From Pseudomonas sp. M30-35 (GTDB lineage: Bacteria; Pseudomonadota; Gammaproteobacteria; Pseudomonadales; Pseudomonadaceae), in the NCBI RefSeq assembly GCF_002163625.1, contig NZ_CP020892.1, positions 1,488,001-1,552,000 on the forward strand: a stretch of DNA of 64,000 nucleotides. The letters are read 5' to 3'. Made by a program: the position numbers and the translations under genes. Positions 28,874 through 38,914 of this stretch are shown here, one piece after another. Each line of letters opens with the position of its first letter. Positions within the stretch are counted from its first letter, which is position 1. A model generated the notes under the pieces. It had not been told where the DNA came from and did no database searches. It worked only from the letters and a program-made list of their open reading frames with translations.

Positions 28874-31800
28874 TTAGTCACGGGTTAGCTCTATCCCTTG
28901 CTGCTTGCGTCTTCTCATCAACAAATATGCAGCTGGCACCACGAACAACGAAAGTAGTGGTGCGGTAATCATGCCGCCAATCATCGGCGCTGCGATACGG
29001 CTCATGACCTCACTGCCGGTACCGCCACCCCACATGATCGGCAGTAAGCCCGCAATAATCACCGCCACCGTCATCGCTTTTGGCCGCACGCGTTGCACTG
29101 CGCCTTCGCGAATCGCCTCAATCAAAGCACTTTGACCGGTTCGACCTTGCTCAAGGCGCTCCAGCCAGGCGTTTTTCAGGTACAGCAACATGATCACGCC
29201 AAACTCGGCGGCGACTCCAGCCAAGGCGATAAAGCCGACGCCGGTGGCGACCGAGAGGTTGTAATCGAGCAGGTACAGAAACCAGATCCCGCCAGTTAGC
29301 GCAAAGGGCAGTGTGGCCATGATCAGCAATGCTTCGCTGAAGCGTGAGAAGGTTAAGTAGAGCAGCACCAAGATAATCATCAGCGTTGCTGGCACCACTA
29401 ATTTCATGCGCTCATTGGCCCGTTGCAGGAACTCGAACTGCCCTGCATAGCTCAAGCTCATGCCAGGTTGCAGGGTGACCTGTTGATCAATCGCGGTGCG
29501 CAGGTCAGCCACCACCGATGCCAAGTCGCGACCCCGTACATCAACGTAAACCCAGCCGGAAGGGCGTGCGTTCTCGCTTTTGAGCATTGGCGGGCCATCT
29601 GTAATTTTCACCTCGGCAACACTGCCGAGGGTGATCTGGTCGCCCTGCGGGGTGTAGATTGGTAAAGTTTTCAGGCGGCTTAACGAGTCGCGCCATTCAC
29701 GCGGATAACGCACGCTGATTGGATAACGTGCCAGCCCTTCAATGGTCTCGCCGACATTAGCCCCCCCAACGGCGCTGGCGATGATGGCCTGTACGTCAGC
29801 AATGTTTAACCCGTAGCGAGCTGCTGCCTGACGGTTTATGTCGACATCGATATAGCGCCCGCCAGTCAGACGTTCAGCGAGTGCCGAGCTGACGCCATCG
29901 ACCTGTTTTGCGACTTTCTCAACGGCTTGGGTAACCTCGTCTATTTGCAGCAGATTAGGGCCAGCGACTTTGACGCCAATCGGGCTTTTAATGCCGGTTG
30001 CAAGCATGTCGATACGGTTACGAATCGGCGCAATCCAGATATTGCTAAGCCCAGGCACCTTAACAACACGGTCGAGTTCTTCAATCAGTTTTTCGGGGGT
30101 CATATCTTCGCGCCACTGATCACGCGGTTTGAACTGGATAGTGGTTTCAAACATTTCCAGCGGTGCCGGGTCGGTGGCGCTTTCGGCACGGCCAGCCTTA
30201 CCAAATACCCGTGCGACCTCAGGCACCGTTTTGATCAGCCGATCAGTCTGTTGCAGCAACTCGGCAGCTTTTTGCACGGACAAGCCCGGCAGTGCCGACG
30301 GCATATAGAGCAGATCTCCTTCATCCAATGGTGGTAAGAACTCGCCACCGAGTTGCGACACTGGCCATGCCGCGCTGAGAAAGACCAGCACAGCAACAAT
30401 CAGGGTGGCTTTGGGTTTGCGCAGTACCGCGTCCAGTGCTGGTTGGTAGATGTTGATTAACCAGCGATTGATCGGGTTTTTATGCTCACTGGGAATCTTC
30501 CCGCGAATCCAGTAGCCCATCAGTACCGGAATCAGCGTAATCGACAGGCCTGCAGCGGCAGCCATCGAATAGGTCTTGGTATAAGCCAGTGGCGCAAACA
30601 AACGACCTTCTTGCGCCTGCAGGGTGAATACCGGAATGAACGAGAGGGTGATGATCAACAGGCTGAAAAACAATGCTGGCCCAACCTCGACGGCGGCATC
30701 GCAGATAACTTGCCAATGTTGCTCGCCGCGTAACTCCTGATCGGGGTGTTTGGTGTGCCAAAGCTCAATCTTTTTGTGCGCGTTTTCGATCATCACTACG
30801 GCGGCATCGACCATGGCGCCAATTGCGATGGCGATACCGCCCAACGACATGATATTGGCGTTGATTCCCTGCTGCTGCATGATGATAAATGCGATCAAAA
30901 TGCCAACCGGGAGTGAAACTATCGCCACCATCGATGAGCGTAGATGCCAAAGAAATATCAGGCAGACCAGCGCCACCACGATGAACTCTTCGAGTAGCTT
31001 GAAGCTAAGGTTGTCGATGGCTCTGTCGATCAGCTGGCTGCGATCGTAGGTGGTAATAATCTCCACGCCGGGCGGCAGGCTGGCTTTGAGTGAGTCGAGT
31101 TTGTTCTGCACCGCTGTCAGTGTTTCGCGAGCATTCTTGCCGCTGCGTAAAATCACCACCCCGCCAGCGACTTCACCTTCGCCATCAAGCTCGGCAATGC
31201 CGCGGCGCATTTCTGGGCCGATTTGAATGCTGGCAACATCGCCCAAGGTAATCGGTACGGAGTTGGCATCCAGACGTAGCGGTATTGTGCGGAAATCATT
31301 GAGGTTTTCCAGGTAGCCCGAGGCTCTGACCATAAAGTCGGTCTCAGCCATGGCCATAACCGCACCGCCAGTTTCCTGGTTGGCTTGGCTGATTGCATCC
31401 GTCACTTCGCGTTGAGTGATGCCCAGGCTCGCCATCTTTAGTGGATCAAGCTGGACTTGGTATTGCTTGACCATGCCGCCGATACTGGCAACCTCGGCAA
31501 CATTGGGCAGGGTTTTCAACTCAAACTTGAGGAACCAATCCTGCAGTGAGCGTAATTGACTGAGGTCGTGCTTGCCGCTGCGATCGACCAGCGCATATTG
31601 GTAGATCCAGCCGACTCCAGTGGCGTCAGGACCCAGTGTTGGCTTAGCCCCTTCAGGCAGTTTTCCCTGAATCTGGCTGAGGTACTCAAGCACCCGTGAG
31701 CGCGCCCAGTACAGATCTGTACCGTCTTCGAACAACACATAAACATAACTGTCACCGAAGAACGAATAACCACGAACAGTCTTCGCTCCCGGCACCGACA

Positions 31801-32020
31801 ACATGGTTGTCGTCAGCGGGTAGGTCACCTGGTTTTCGACAATCTGCGGTGCTTGCCCGAGGTATGGGGTGCGGATGATCACCTGCACATCGGACAAGTC
31901 GGGCAGGGCGTCGATTGCGGTGTTCTGCACCGCCCAAACGCCCCAGGCAGTGGCAAAGGTAGTGGCAAGCAATACCAGAAAACGGTTGCCAACCGACCAG
32001 CGAATCAGTGATGCGATCAT
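28874..32020 (-). CDS. cusA: CusA-like heavy-metal RND efflux pump (copper/silver)
   Basis: Inner-membrane proton-driven pump of the HME-RND family, 1048 residues, the same size as E. coli CusA. Twelve hydrophobic segments in the usual 1+5+1+5 layout and two large periplasmic loops are visible. The three methionines forming the copper/silver relay of CusA are recognisable by local sequence: [20 protein letters not shown] and [14 protein letters not shown]. This favours monovalent Cu/Ag export over the zinc/cobalt/cadmium group. The membrane proton-relay region reads [17 protein letters not shown]. The start overlaps the cusB stop (ATGA). Last gene of the copper block. Confidence 0.93.
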   Translation of the reverse strand: MIASLIRWSVGNRFLVLLATTFATAWGVWAVQNTAIDALPDLSDVQVIIRTPYLGQAPQIVENQVTYPLTTTMLSVPGAKTVRGYSFFGDSYVYVLFEDGTDLYWARSRVLEYLSQIQGKLPEGAKPTLGPDATGVGWIYQYALVDRSGKHDLSQLRSLQDWFLKFELKTLPNVAEVASIGGMVKQYQVQLDPLKMASLGITQREVTDAISQANQETGGAVMAMAETDFMVRASGYLENLNDFRTIPLRLDANSVPITLGDVASIQIGPEMRRGIAELDGEGEVAGGVVILRSGKNARETLTAVQNKLDSLKASLPPGVEIITTYDRSQLIDRAIDNLSFKLLEEFIVVALVCLIFLWHLRSSMVAIVSLPVGILIAFIIMQQQGINANIMSLGGIAIAIGAMVDAAVVMIENAHKKIELWHTKHPDQELRGEQHWQVICDAAVEVGPALFFSLLIITLSFIPVFTLQAQEGRLFAPLAYTKTYSMAAAAGLSITLIPVLMGYWIRGKIPSEHKNPINRWLINIYQPALDAVLRKPKATLIVAVLVFLSAAWPVSQLGGEFLPPLDEGDLLYMPSALPGLSVQKAAELLQQTDRLIKTVPEVARVFGKAGRAESATDPAPLEMFETTIQFKPRDQWREDMTPEKLIEELDRVVKVPGLSNIWIAPIRNRIDMLATGIKSPIGVKVAGPNLLQIDEVTQAVEKVAKQVDGVSSALAERLTGGRYIDVDINRQAAARYGLNIADVQAIIASAVGGANVGETIEGLARYPISVRYPREWRDSLSRLKTLPIYTPQGDQITLGSVAEVKITDGPPMLKSENARPSGWVYVDVRGRDLASVVADLRTAIDQQVTLQPGMSLSYAGQFEFLQRANERMKLVVPATLMIILVLLYLTFSRFSEALLIMATLPFALTGGIWFLYLLDYNLSVATGVGFIALAGVAAEFGVIMLLYLKNAWLERLEQGRTGQSALIEAIREGAVQRVRPKAMTVAVIIAGLLPIMWGGGTGSEVMSRIAAPMIGGMITAPLLSLFVVPAAYLLMRRRKQQGIELTRD

Positions 32021-33507
32021 GGTTGCATCTCCATTTTCATTGGTTCTATTTGCTCAATCAGTAAACCGTTATCGCCTTCGCTTACCGCGACTCGCACCGA
32101 GTCTCCAACCTGCAATCCTGCAAGCAGTTGAGGGTTTGCGACTGGGAATTGCATGGTCATGCCGGGCATCGACAATGTCTTGAATGGACCGTGGGCGAGG
32201 GTAATGTTGTCTTGCCCAAGGTTGATGATTTTGCCTTCCGCTTGGTGCAACGCAGCGTTCATCGCATTGTTTTGAGTACTGCCAAGCGCTGTAATTTCGA
32301 TGCCGCGTAAGCTGGCTTCTGAGTCGAGCAGGAACTGCCCTGAGGCGACGACTTTCTGACCCGCCTCCAGGCCTTGGGTGATCTCGATCTGCTCACCAGA
32401 TTCCTGGCCCAGCGCTACCTGCGTGGCTTGATAGCGGCCTTTTTCGGTTGCCAGCATCACCAGCGCCCGTCGGCCGCTGCGGATAACCGCTTCGCTTGGT
32501 ACCAGTAACACGGGAGTTGTTGAGGTTTGCGCAAGACGCACGTTGGCGGTTTGCCCTGGGCGCAGCTTACCGTCACGGTTATCCAGTTCGACGCGCACGC
32601 GCAGTGTGCGCGATCGCAAGTCAGCCTGAGGCAAAATTGCGCTGATACGACCTTCGATCACTTCGCTGGCAAAGCCGGGCAGGCGGGCCTCAACAGATTG
32701 GCCAGCTGCCAAGCCTGCACCTTGTGCTTCAGGAACAGCTACATCCAGCCAAACACTGCTTAAGCCGTTTACTCGAGCGAGCGTCATGCCGGTGGCCACA
32801 GTCATGCCCTGACGAACATCGAGCTGTTCAATCACTCCGGCGATCGGGCTGGTAACTGTCCATACCGCGTGTAACTTGCCGCTGCGTTCGACTTTGCTAA
32901 TAAGCCCTGCGGGCATGCCGACCAGCCGCATTCGCTGTTTGGCAGCAGCGATAAGACTCCCCGCACCGCTGTTACGCAGTGCCAGGTAATCTTCCTGGGC
33001 GCTGGTCCATTCAGGCACTAATATATCCGCCAACGGCGCTCCAGCCGGTATTACATCCTGCTCCGCGCGTGCATAGACACGCTCTACAAACCCCATGTTG
33101 CGTGCTTGCAGGACCGCAACATCGCGATCATTCAAGGTCAGGGTGCCCGATGCTCGTATTTCTCGATTAAGCGAGCCCAATGTTACCTCGGCCAAGCGCA
33201 TCCCCAGGTTTTGGGTGATGCTTGAGTCGATGCTGATACCTGCGGCTTCGCCATCTTCGTCGCCGTAACGGGGCACCAGTTGCATGTCCATAAAGGGCGA
33301 CTTACCGGGTTCATCAAACTTCTGCTGCGGGAACATAGGGTCATACCAATACAGTACTTTCTTCTCTGTGCTGGCGGTTTCAGCAGGCTCTTCTGCGGAC
33401 ATTACGCTGCCTGCGGGCGACACGCTTGCCAGCCAGTAGCCAGCCGCTGCGCCAACAGCAAGCAATAAACCGGTGATGATCAAGCGTTGATAAAATTGAG
33501 TGCTCAC
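32017..33507 (-). CDS. cusB: CusB-like membrane-fusion protein with C-terminal CusF-like domain
   Basis: Periplasmic adaptor linking CusA to the outer-membrane channel; 496 residues from a GTG start that overlaps the cusC stop. An N-terminal membrane anchor covers about 9-30. A heavy-metal-binding segment follows at 53-81 ([20 protein letters not shown], then DMQLVPRY). The adaptor core runs to about 410. Residues 424-496 form a CusF-like beta-barrel ([15 protein letters not shown]) in which His439, Met450 and Met452 match the copper ligands. The Trp that caps copper in E. coli CusF is Met447 here. The fusion would supply a built-in copper chaperone, consistent with no separate cusF in the block. 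Confidence 0.92.
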   Translation of the reverse strand: MSTQFYQRLIITGLLLAVGAAAGYWLASVSPAGSVMSAEEPAETASTEKKVLYWYDPMFPQQKFDEPGKSPFMDMQLVPRYGDEDGEAAGISIDSSITQNLGMRLAEVTLGSLNREIRASGTLTLNDRDVAVLQARNMGFVERVYARAEQDVIPAGAPLADILVPEWTSAQEDYLALRNSGAGSLIAAAKQRMRLVGMPAGLISKVERSGKLHAVWTVTSPIAGVIEQLDVRQGMTVATGMTLARVNGLSSVWLDVAVPEAQGAGLAAGQSVEARLPGFASEVIEGRISAILPQADLRSRTLRVRVELDNRDGKLRPGQTANVRLAQTSTTPVLLVPSEAVIRSGRRALVMLATEKGRYQATQVALGQESGEQIEITQGLEAGQKVVASGQFLLDSEASLRGIEITALGSTQNNAMNAALHQAEGKIINLGQDNITLAHGPFKTLSMPGMTMQFPVANPQLLAGLQVGDSVRVAVSEGDNGLLIEQIEPMKMEMQP

Positions 33508-34760
33508 AGGCCTGCCTCCATGTCAGTGAAATACAGGCGGGCGCTGGTGAGTGCACGCTGCTGTTCGATATCAATCTGCTTGAGTTGCGCCTCGATAAGT
33601 TCTTGGCGGGCGCTGATAACGACTGATAACTGGTTGCGGGCGGCACGGTAGTCCGCCATCGACAGCTTTACTTTGTCTCTGGCCAGTGGAACTAAGGTTG
33701 TCTGGCTGCGTTTAAATGCACGGTCAAGACGTTGATAGGTCGCCAGGTCGTCCTCTAGCTGTTGAGTGTGCAGGCGCAGTTGCGCTTCCTGCTCAGCTTC
33801 GATTTGATTCAGCCTGGAGCTGCGTGCAGCAATCTTCGGGTCCTGCCGTGAACCGCTAAAAATTGGCAGATCAATACTGAGTTGCAGGCTGACCATGTCG
33901 CCGAAATCCTGATCGCGATTCTGGTAAGCGACTTCCCAGCTCCAGTCGGATTTTTTTTCAGCCTTGGCTTCACGCAATTGCGCTTGTGCTTCGCTGGTTA
34001 TCGATGCGAAGGCTGCAAGCTCAGGGTGACGTTCCAGGTTGTGTTTGTAGTACTGCGAGTCGACAGGCCAGTTAGGCATTTGCCCAGTCAGTTTTTCATT
34101 TGCGCGTACTCCGACCCAGCGCCGCAATGCGGCCCGCTGCAGCGCGAGGTCCTGTCGAAGCTGATCTTCTTGCTCTTCAAGCAACGCGGCTTCCATTTGT
34201 GGTGCGATGGTGTCTGCGGTCTGGCCATTACCGCCAGCAAGGCGAGCTTGAACTGCTTTGCTAAGCAAGCGGTTTTCGTTGTAGAGGGTCTTGAATAGAG
34301 CAATTTTACGTTCAACCGCCAGAGTCGATATCCACGCCAGCGCTGTTTCGCGGCGTACATTTAAGCGTTCAATCTGCTCTTCAATCTTTGCCCGTTCGAC
34401 ACCAGCCTGAGCCCGATCAACCCGTGCTTTGCGCTTATCGGCGTTGAGCATTTGCTGCATTACACCGATTTTTGTTGATGTCATCGGCATCGCATTTAGC
34501 TCGCCGCGATCAGGGCCGTTGATAGGGTAATTCTGTAAACCAAGGAGTAGCTTGGGGTCGGGCAATTCACCCGCAGGTATGGCGTCGTTTCTTGCTGCGT
34601 CAACTTGTGCGGCTTGGGCCGCAAGTGACGGGGCATCACGTTCGGCCTCACGCATGGCTTCTGTAAGTGACAGCGCATAGGCGCCATGGCTGACTAGCCC
34701 GGATAGCACAGTCGCCAGTGCCCACACCAATGGGTGTAGGCATGCATATTGAAATTTCAT
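33504..34760 (-). CDS. cusC: CusC-like outer-membrane efflux channel (TolC family)
   Basis: Outer-membrane factor of the CusCBA pump. The start at 34760 (MKFQYACLHP) is preferred because GGA lies 9 bases upstream and it yields a clean signal peptide (core LVWALATVLSGLVSHGAYA); length 418. Two repeats of long amphipathic helices rich in Gln, Glu, Ala and Arg follow, typical of TolC-type tunnels (for example AQLREAKAEKKSDWSWEV and AARSSRLNQIEAEQEAQLR). No lipobox Cys is seen after the signal peptide, unlike E. coli CusC. Overlaps cusB by 4 bases. Confidence 0.88.
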   Translation of the reverse strand: MKFQYACLHPLVWALATVLSGLVSHGAYALSLTEAMREAERDAPSLAAQAAQVDAARNDAIPAGELPDPKLLLGLQNYPINGPDRGELNAMPMTSTKIGVMQQMLNADKRKARVDRAQAGVERAKIEEQIERLNVRRETALAWISTLAVERKIALFKTLYNENRLLSKAVQARLAGGNGQTADTIAPQMEAALLEEQEDQLRQDLALQRAALRRWVGVRANEKLTGQMPNWPVDSQYYKHNLERHPELAAFASITSEAQAQLREAKAEKKSDWSWEVAYQNRDQDFGDMVSLQLSIDLPIFSGSRQDPKIAARSSRLNQIEAEQEAQLRLHTQQLEDDLATYQRLDRAFKRSQTTLVPLARDKVKLSMADYRAARNQLSVVISARQELIEAQLKQIDIEQQRALTSARLYFTDMEAGL

Positions 34761-34884
34761 TGCGGCGATTCCAATCATGTGGAAGTCACGCCGAGTGCTG
34801 CACCTGAATAACCGGTAACCAAGCACGCAGCGCCCAACCGTGATCGCTATGGATCCGGCTGGAACTCAAAACATAGAAAAGGAA

Positions 34885-35214
34885 TCAGGCCCGGGGAGGG
34901 CGCCAGACGCTATCGGGAGCCGTTGATGCTATGAAGTCGGTTTGCGCCGATACAACTGGCTGGTGGGCAAAGTTTGCCGGGGATTTAAGGCTTAGAACTT
35001 GAACCATGACACTGTTGGCTTGGCATTCGAGTCCGCTCTCGCAGAACTTCTCAGCCATGTCCATTTGCTCTGCGCAGCACTCCATCGCGTCGTGCTGCAC
35101 CGTATTGCCTTCGTTCATTGGGCACGGTAGGCGCACATCTGCCTGCACCAGACCATTAAAGGCCAGTGTCAGGCAGATCAAGATGCGCATGGCATGCCGA
35201 ATAAACAGGTTCAT
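34885..35214 (-). CDS. Small secreted Cys/Met-rich protein in the copper block
   Basis: A 109-residue protein with a signal peptide (MNLFIRHAMRILICLTLAFN..., cleavage after GLVQA). The mature part carries a cluster of potential copper ligands: CPMNEG, HDAMECCAEQMDMAEKFC and SGLEC, that is six Cys, four Met and one His within about 45 residues. The C-terminal 40 residues are bland. It lies between the DoxX gene (20 bases) and cusC (124 bases) on the same strand. Position and composition recall CopL/DUF2946-type proteins found before copper-export genes. That match is by style, not a proven homology; a periplasmic copper-binding or sensing role is inference. Confidence 0.7.
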   Translation of the reverse strand: MNLFIRHAMRILICLTLAFNGLVQADVRLPCPMNEGNTVQHDAMECCAEQMDMAEKFCESGLECQANSVMVQVLSLKSPANFAHQPVVSAQTDFIASTAPDSVWRPPRA

Positions 35215-35234
35215 TTAACTACTCTAACCGGTTT

Positions 35235-35750
35235 TTATCGCTTGTCGCCATAGCGACGTGCAATCAAGTGGTCCAGCGATAACATGCCAGGACCTTTGCT
35301 TATAAGCATTAAGAACACCGCAGCCCATACCCCGTGAGTTGGATAAGCTCCCGGATAAACCAGCAGTTGAATCACTAATGTCATCATCAGCAAGCCCAGT
35401 GCTGAGAAGCGTGTGGCAAATCCAAACAGAATCAGCACGGGTAGAAAGTGCTCCGCGCATGCAGATAGCGTGGCAGCAAATTCAGGGGATAAAAAAGGCA
35501 ATTTATACTCATCCGAGAATAGTGGAATTGCCGAAGGGGAGAGTGAGGGGATACCGAAAACGAATGTGCCGGAGACAAGATCAATTTCAAGGCCGGTAAT
35601 TTTTGTCTGTCCGGATTTCCAGAACACGGCAGCGATCGAGAACCGCCCGATAAACGCAATCAGGCTGTAAGGGATTCGCTTCAGCAAATCGATCGCGCGG
35701 TTAATCACACGTACCGGCGCTGAAGCCTGTGGGTTGGGTAAATTAATCAT
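35235..35750 (-). CDS. DoxX-family membrane protein of the bufferin locus
   Basis: A 171-residue protein with four hydrophobic segments (LIAFIGRFSIAAVFW near 32-46; FAATLSACAEHFLPVLILFG; LGLLMMTLVIQLLVYPG; GVWAAVFLMLISKGPGML) in the DoxX layout. DoxX proteins frequently accompany DUF2282/DUF692/DUF2063 genes, where they are proposed to act in electron transfer or peptide maturation. It is 12 bases downstream of the DUF2063 gene. Exact role unknown. Confidence 0.85.
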   Translation of the reverse strand: MINLPNPQASAPVRVINRAIDLLKRIPYSLIAFIGRFSIAAVFWKSGQTKITGLEIDLVSGTFVFGIPSLSPSAIPLFSDEYKLPFLSPEFAATLSACAEHFLPVLILFGFATRFSALGLLMMTLVIQLLVYPGAYPTHGVWAAVFLMLISKGPGMLSLDHLIARRYGDKR

Positions 35751-35762
35751 GAAGCATCCTTG

Positions 35763-36536
35763 TTAGGCGGCAGAGTTGGAAACGCTATAACGGGTGATTG
35801 CACCTGCTTGAATCAGGTGGGCCAAAAGCGGGGGCAGGTCAAAGTCAGGCTCGCAAGCGATGGCATATTCGACAGCCGCTGCTAACGGTTGCCGTTCCAT
35901 CAGCACGCCAATAAACAGTGCCGCAGCGGCTGATATATGCATCACCTCAACATCCAGTTGGTTACGCAATATCAGGGCATGTTCAGCGGTGTTTGGGTTG
36001 ACCTGCGTAATATCAATATGGCCCTGATGCGCGCCCCACAGCGAGACAATCGCGTGGGCAGAATTAAGCACCGTAAGTGATGGATGCAGGGTAAACGTCA
36101 TCCGTTCAAGTGCTTCGGGCTGGCTTAACACTTGGCTAATTTGTTCTGGACCCAGTGCTGCGACATCAGCGCTGTGATAAGCCTGAATGCGGACAAACTC
36201 AAGGCGTGCCACGTCAGCAAGATAGGGCAGGCTTCGGGCAGGTGGAAATGCCTCGATAAACCGGGCAAAGCCAGCCCCGTAAAAGGTCAGAATTCGCGTT
36301 TGTGGCGGGAACTCGCGAACAAACACATTGGCCATCGCCCGGAAAAAGTCATCGCCGACCAACTGCAATACCACGGGGAAATTATCGGCAAGAGCGTTGA
36401 TCAATGAACTGATAACGTTGTTGCGATATACCGCAAAACGACTGCTGCTGTCAGAACCATTCCAGGTTTTCAGCTGGGTAGGACAAGGCTGTTCAGCATT
36501 GATCAATGCGCTGGAAAATTCCTGCTGGTAGCTCAT
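35763..36536 (-). CDS. DUF2063 (BufC/HvfC-type) partner protein of MNIO enzyme
   Basis: A 257-residue protein with the DUF2063 N-terminal domain ([20 protein letters not shown], then [20 protein letters not shown]). A helical C-terminal part follows. In related systems this protein binds the precursor peptide and delivers it to the DUF692 enzyme. The ATGA overlap with the DUF692 gene indicates a 1:1 complex made together. Older annotations call the domain a putative DNA-binding domain; the genetic context argues for a peptide-modification partner instead. Confidence 0.88.
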   Translation of the reverse strand: MSYQQEFSSALINAEQPCPTQLKTWNGSDSSSRFAVYRNNVISSLINALADNFPVVLQLVGDDFFRAMANVFVREFPPQTRILTFYGAGFARFIEAFPPARSLPYLADVARLEFVRIQAYHSADVAALGPEQISQVLSQPEALERMTFTLHPSLTVLNSAHAIVSLWGAHQGHIDITQVNPNTAEHALILRNQLDVEVMHISAAAALFIGVLMERQPLAAAVEYAIACEPDFDLPPLLAHLIQAGAITRYSVSNSAA

Positions 36537-37429
36537 GCTCGCTCCAGCTGTTGCGCGTGCTGTGCTAATAGACCTTCGGCCTGCTGCACTTCAGCAAGCA
36601 GCACAGCAAGGGGCGGAATATCGTTGTCACGCTCGATCAATGTTGGCAGCGGGCCGGTGCGGCTAAGAACGTCGCGGTAGAGCGACCAGACTGCGTTATC
36701 GACGGGTGCACAATGGGCATCGATTAACAGGCGACTACCGGCACTGTCTTGATCCTCAGCGAAGCCAGCCAAATGTATTTCACCGACTGCTGCAAGTGGC
36801 AGGCTGGCAATGTATTGCTGCGGGTTCCAGTTGTGGTTGACGCACGATACATACACATTATTGACATCGAGCAGCAGGCCGCAGCCGGTACGTTCTACGA
36901 CTGCACGGATGAAATCGGCTTCGCTCATGCTGGAGTGGGCAAACTCAACATAAGTCGAGGGGTTTTCTAGAAGCATGCGCCGCTGCAAGCGTTCTTGGAC
37001 ACGATCAATGTGCTCACAAACGCGCGCCAGAGTGGCTTGGTCGTAAGGAATCGGTAGCAGGTCGTTATAAAAGTTCTCGCCGTGGCTTGACCAGGCCAGA
37101 TGTTCTGAAAAAGAGTGTGGTTGGTAACGGTTGAGTAGCTCGGCCAGGCGGTCCAGGTGATCTTCGTCGATAGCTTGTTCGGCACCGATCGATAAACCTA
37201 CACCGTGAATCGACAGGGCATAGCGCTGACGAATCTGCGTTAGATGATGGTGAAATGGCCCGCCAGCAATCATGTAGTTTTCAGCGTGCACTTCAAAAAA
37301 ACCAATATCGGTTTTTTCGTTGAGAATTTGCGAGATGTGCTGGTTTTTTAAACCTAACCCTGCTCGAACGGGCAGGGTTAGGTGTATATCAGAAGCGCTG
37401 CTTACATGCGGTAAAGGGGACAATGTCAT
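36533..37429 (-). CDS. DUF692 multinuclear non-heme iron oxidase (BufB-type, MNIO)
   Basis: A 298-residue TIM-barrel enzyme of the MNIO family (same family as MbnB and TglH), which uses an iron cluster and oxygen to modify cysteines in precursor peptides. AGGAG lies 8 bases before the ATG. Metal-ligand motifs are visible: [11 protein letters not shown] (Glu/His/Glu), [49 protein letters not shown] and IDAHCAPVD. It lies directly after the DUF2282 precursor gene (25-base gap) and overlaps the partner gene. In bufferin systems it turns precursor Cys residues into copper-binding thiooxazoles; that this one does so is inferred from context. Confidence 0.92.
   Translation of the reverse strand: MTLSPLPHVSSASDIHLTLPVRAGLGLKNQHISQILNEKTDIGFFEVHAENYMIAGGPFHHHLTQIRQRYALSIHGVGLSIGAEQAIDEDHLDRLAELLNRYQPHSFSEHLAWSSHGENFYNDLLPIPYDQATLARVCEHIDRVQERLQRRMLLENPSTYVEFAHSSMSEADFIRAVVERTGCGLLLDVNNVYVSCVNHNWNPQQYIASLPLAAVGEIHLAGFAEDQDSAGSRLLIDAHCAPVDNAVWSLYRDVLSRTGPLPTLIERDNDIPPLAVLLAEVQQAEGLLAQHAQQLERA
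37352..37383 (-). promoter_or_regulatory. Perfect hairpin inside the 5' coding region of the DUF692 gene
   Basis: On the transcribed strand ACCTAACCCTGC, 8-base loop, GCAGGGTTAGGT: a perfect 12-bp stem covering about codons 16-26, shortly after the bufferin precursor gene. There is no following T-run, so mRNA stabilisation of the upstream gene or slowed translation of the enzyme is more likely than termination. Function is inferred. Confidence 0.45.
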
Positions 37430-37454
37430 GTGCAGTGCTCCTGATCGTCAGTGC

Positions 37455-37760
37455 TTAAGCCTTTGGCTTATATTCAGTCAACTGACCAAAGCCAGTTGGC
37501 GACGTTGGCGACTCAGTTTTTTCACATGTCCCAGTTGGAACGTATTTCCAGGCGTTGGCTTGGTAGTCGGTTTTTGCAGTGCCTGCGCAAGTAGTGCCAG
37601 CACCTGCTGCACAATCGTTTTTGCCTTGCAGAGAAATACCGAAGCATTTTTCGTTGTCGGCGGCATGTGCAGTTGTAACTACAGCAGATGACAGTGCCAC
37701 AGCTGCGCCCAATGCGAGTGCGAGGCTAGCGGCGGAAACAGTACGGGTCTTGGCATTCAT
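37455..37760 (-). CDS. DUF2282 bufferin-type precursor peptide (BufA1-like)
   Basis: A 101-residue secreted peptide and the first gene of the copper block. The signal peptide covers residues 1-33 (basic start, core [16 protein letters not shown], cleavage near AHA-AD). The mature part carries four Cys: Cys39 (EKCFGIS), Cys50 (KNDCAAG), Cys58 (TTCAGTA) and Cys79 (GTCEKTE), the DUF2282 pattern. In described bufferins some of these become thiooxazoles that bind copper and others form a disulfide. Ribosome site GGAG lies 10 bases before the ATG. The whole downstream order (DUF692, DUF2063, DoxX, then Cus pump) fits copper stress defence. Confidence 0.9.
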   Translation of the reverse strand: MNAKTRTVSAASLALALGAAVALSSAVVTTAHAADNEKCFGISLQGKNDCAAGAGTTCAGTAKTDYQANAWKYVPTGTCEKTESPTSPTGFGQLTEYKPKA

Positions 37761-37948
37761 AAAGGTGAATCTCCGTTAGTTGGATGCATATACTCAAACT
37801 CAGGGTTGGCGATGAATGTGGCTATCGCCCGTTAGCGCGCTATCACTCAAGACAAGGACAAGGAGTCCCCCCATTTGACTTGGCGCGCCTAGTAATACAG
37901 AGAGAGGGCGTACGGATTTATTACAGAGCGGACTGAAATAATTTAAAA

Positions 37949-37967
37949 ACTCGTGAGTTTCACGAGT
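37949..37967. promoter_or_regulatory. Short palindrome between bufferin gene and rsmJ
   Basis: ACTCGTGA, GTT, TCACGAGT: a perfect 8-bp inverted repeat in the divergent intergenic region (37761-38107). It could be an operator or a small hairpin. No confident -35/-10 pair or known copper-regulator box was recognised in this region. Confidence 0.35.
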
Positions 37968-38107
37968 CGATAGGAGCAAATGCGGGCAAGGGAGTTATTC
38001 AGATGACTCACCTTTCCCCGGTTGGCTCTGGCAAAATAGCGGTCGGTTTAGCGCTGGTCTTTTTTTGCGTGACCAAGCCCAATATAGATGCAGATGAGCA
38101 GATGCAG

Positions 38108-38896
38108 ATGAGTCAAGACAACCCTAGCACCACTGTCCGTATGGATGCGTTGGCTCCCCATTTGGCGGCAGCCGCAAAGCAATGGGCAGCGCGGCTGGGT
38201 TTGCCGCAAGTGGGTGAGGCGGCATTTGCTTTGCAACTAGCGGACAGTGGCTTGCAGTTAGCCGAACTCGGCCCGCAAGCGCCTGGGCCAGTACGTGTAG
38301 ATTTCGTTGAGGGTGCAGTTGCGCATCGGCGTTTGTTTGGCGGCGGGAGCGGCCAGATGATAGCCAAGGCAGTGGGGATTCAGTCGGGTGTGCGTCCGGT
38401 GGTACTGGATGCAACTGCTGGGCTTGGGCGCGATGCATTCGTGTTGGCAAGTCTGGGCTGCACTGTAAGCCTGATTGAGCGTCAGCCATTAATTGCCGCG
38501 CTGCTTGAAGATGGCTTGGCGCGAGCCGAGCGCGATCCTGATGTGGCGCCGATTACTGCGCGCATGCAGTTGCTCGTCGGCAACGCGATTAGCTTGATGA
38601 ATGATTGGCAGGGTGAGCGACCGCAGGTGATTTACCTTGACCCGATGTTCCCGCATCGCGACAAAAGCGCTTTGGTCAAAAAGGAAATGCGGGTATTCCG
38701 CCCGCTGGTGGGGGATGACATGGATGCCCCTGCTTTGCTGGCTGCTGCGTTGCAGTTGGCCAGCCACCGTGTGGTGGTCAAACGCCCGCGTAAAGCGCCG
38801 GTCGTTGAGGGCACAAAGCCCGGCTACGCGCTTGAGGGCAAGTCCAGCCGGTACGATATCTATCCGTTGAAAAAGCTCATTGCAGCAGACAAGTAA
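38108..38896 (+). CDS. rsmJ: RsmJ, 16S rRNA m2G1516 methyltransferase
   Basis: SAM-dependent enzyme that methylates G1516 of 16S rRNA. Family motifs: [20 protein letters not shown], the SAM-binding loop [35 protein letters not shown], the catalytic-type [18 protein letters not shown], and [16 protein letters not shown]. The start at 38108 ([12 protein letters not shown]) gives 262 residues, the normal length. An in-frame ATG at 38003 has the better ribosome site (GGAG, 8-base spacing) and would add 35 residues with a hydrophobic stretch, so the true start is open. Confidence 0.92.
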   Translation: MSQDNPSTTVRMDALAPHLAAAAKQWAARLGLPQVGEAAFALQLADSGLQLAELGPQAPGPVRVDFVEGAVAHRRLFGGGSGQMIAKAVGIQSGVRPVVLDATAGLGRDAFVLASLGCTVSLIERQPLIAALLEDGLARAERDPDVAPITARMQLLVGNAISLMNDWQGERPQVIYLDPMFPHRDKSALVKKEMRVFRPLVGDDMDAPALLAAALQLASHRVVVKRPRKAPVVEGTKPGYALEGKSSRYDIYPLKKLIAADK

Positions 38897-38914
38897 CAGT
38901 GTATTCGCGGCCGC

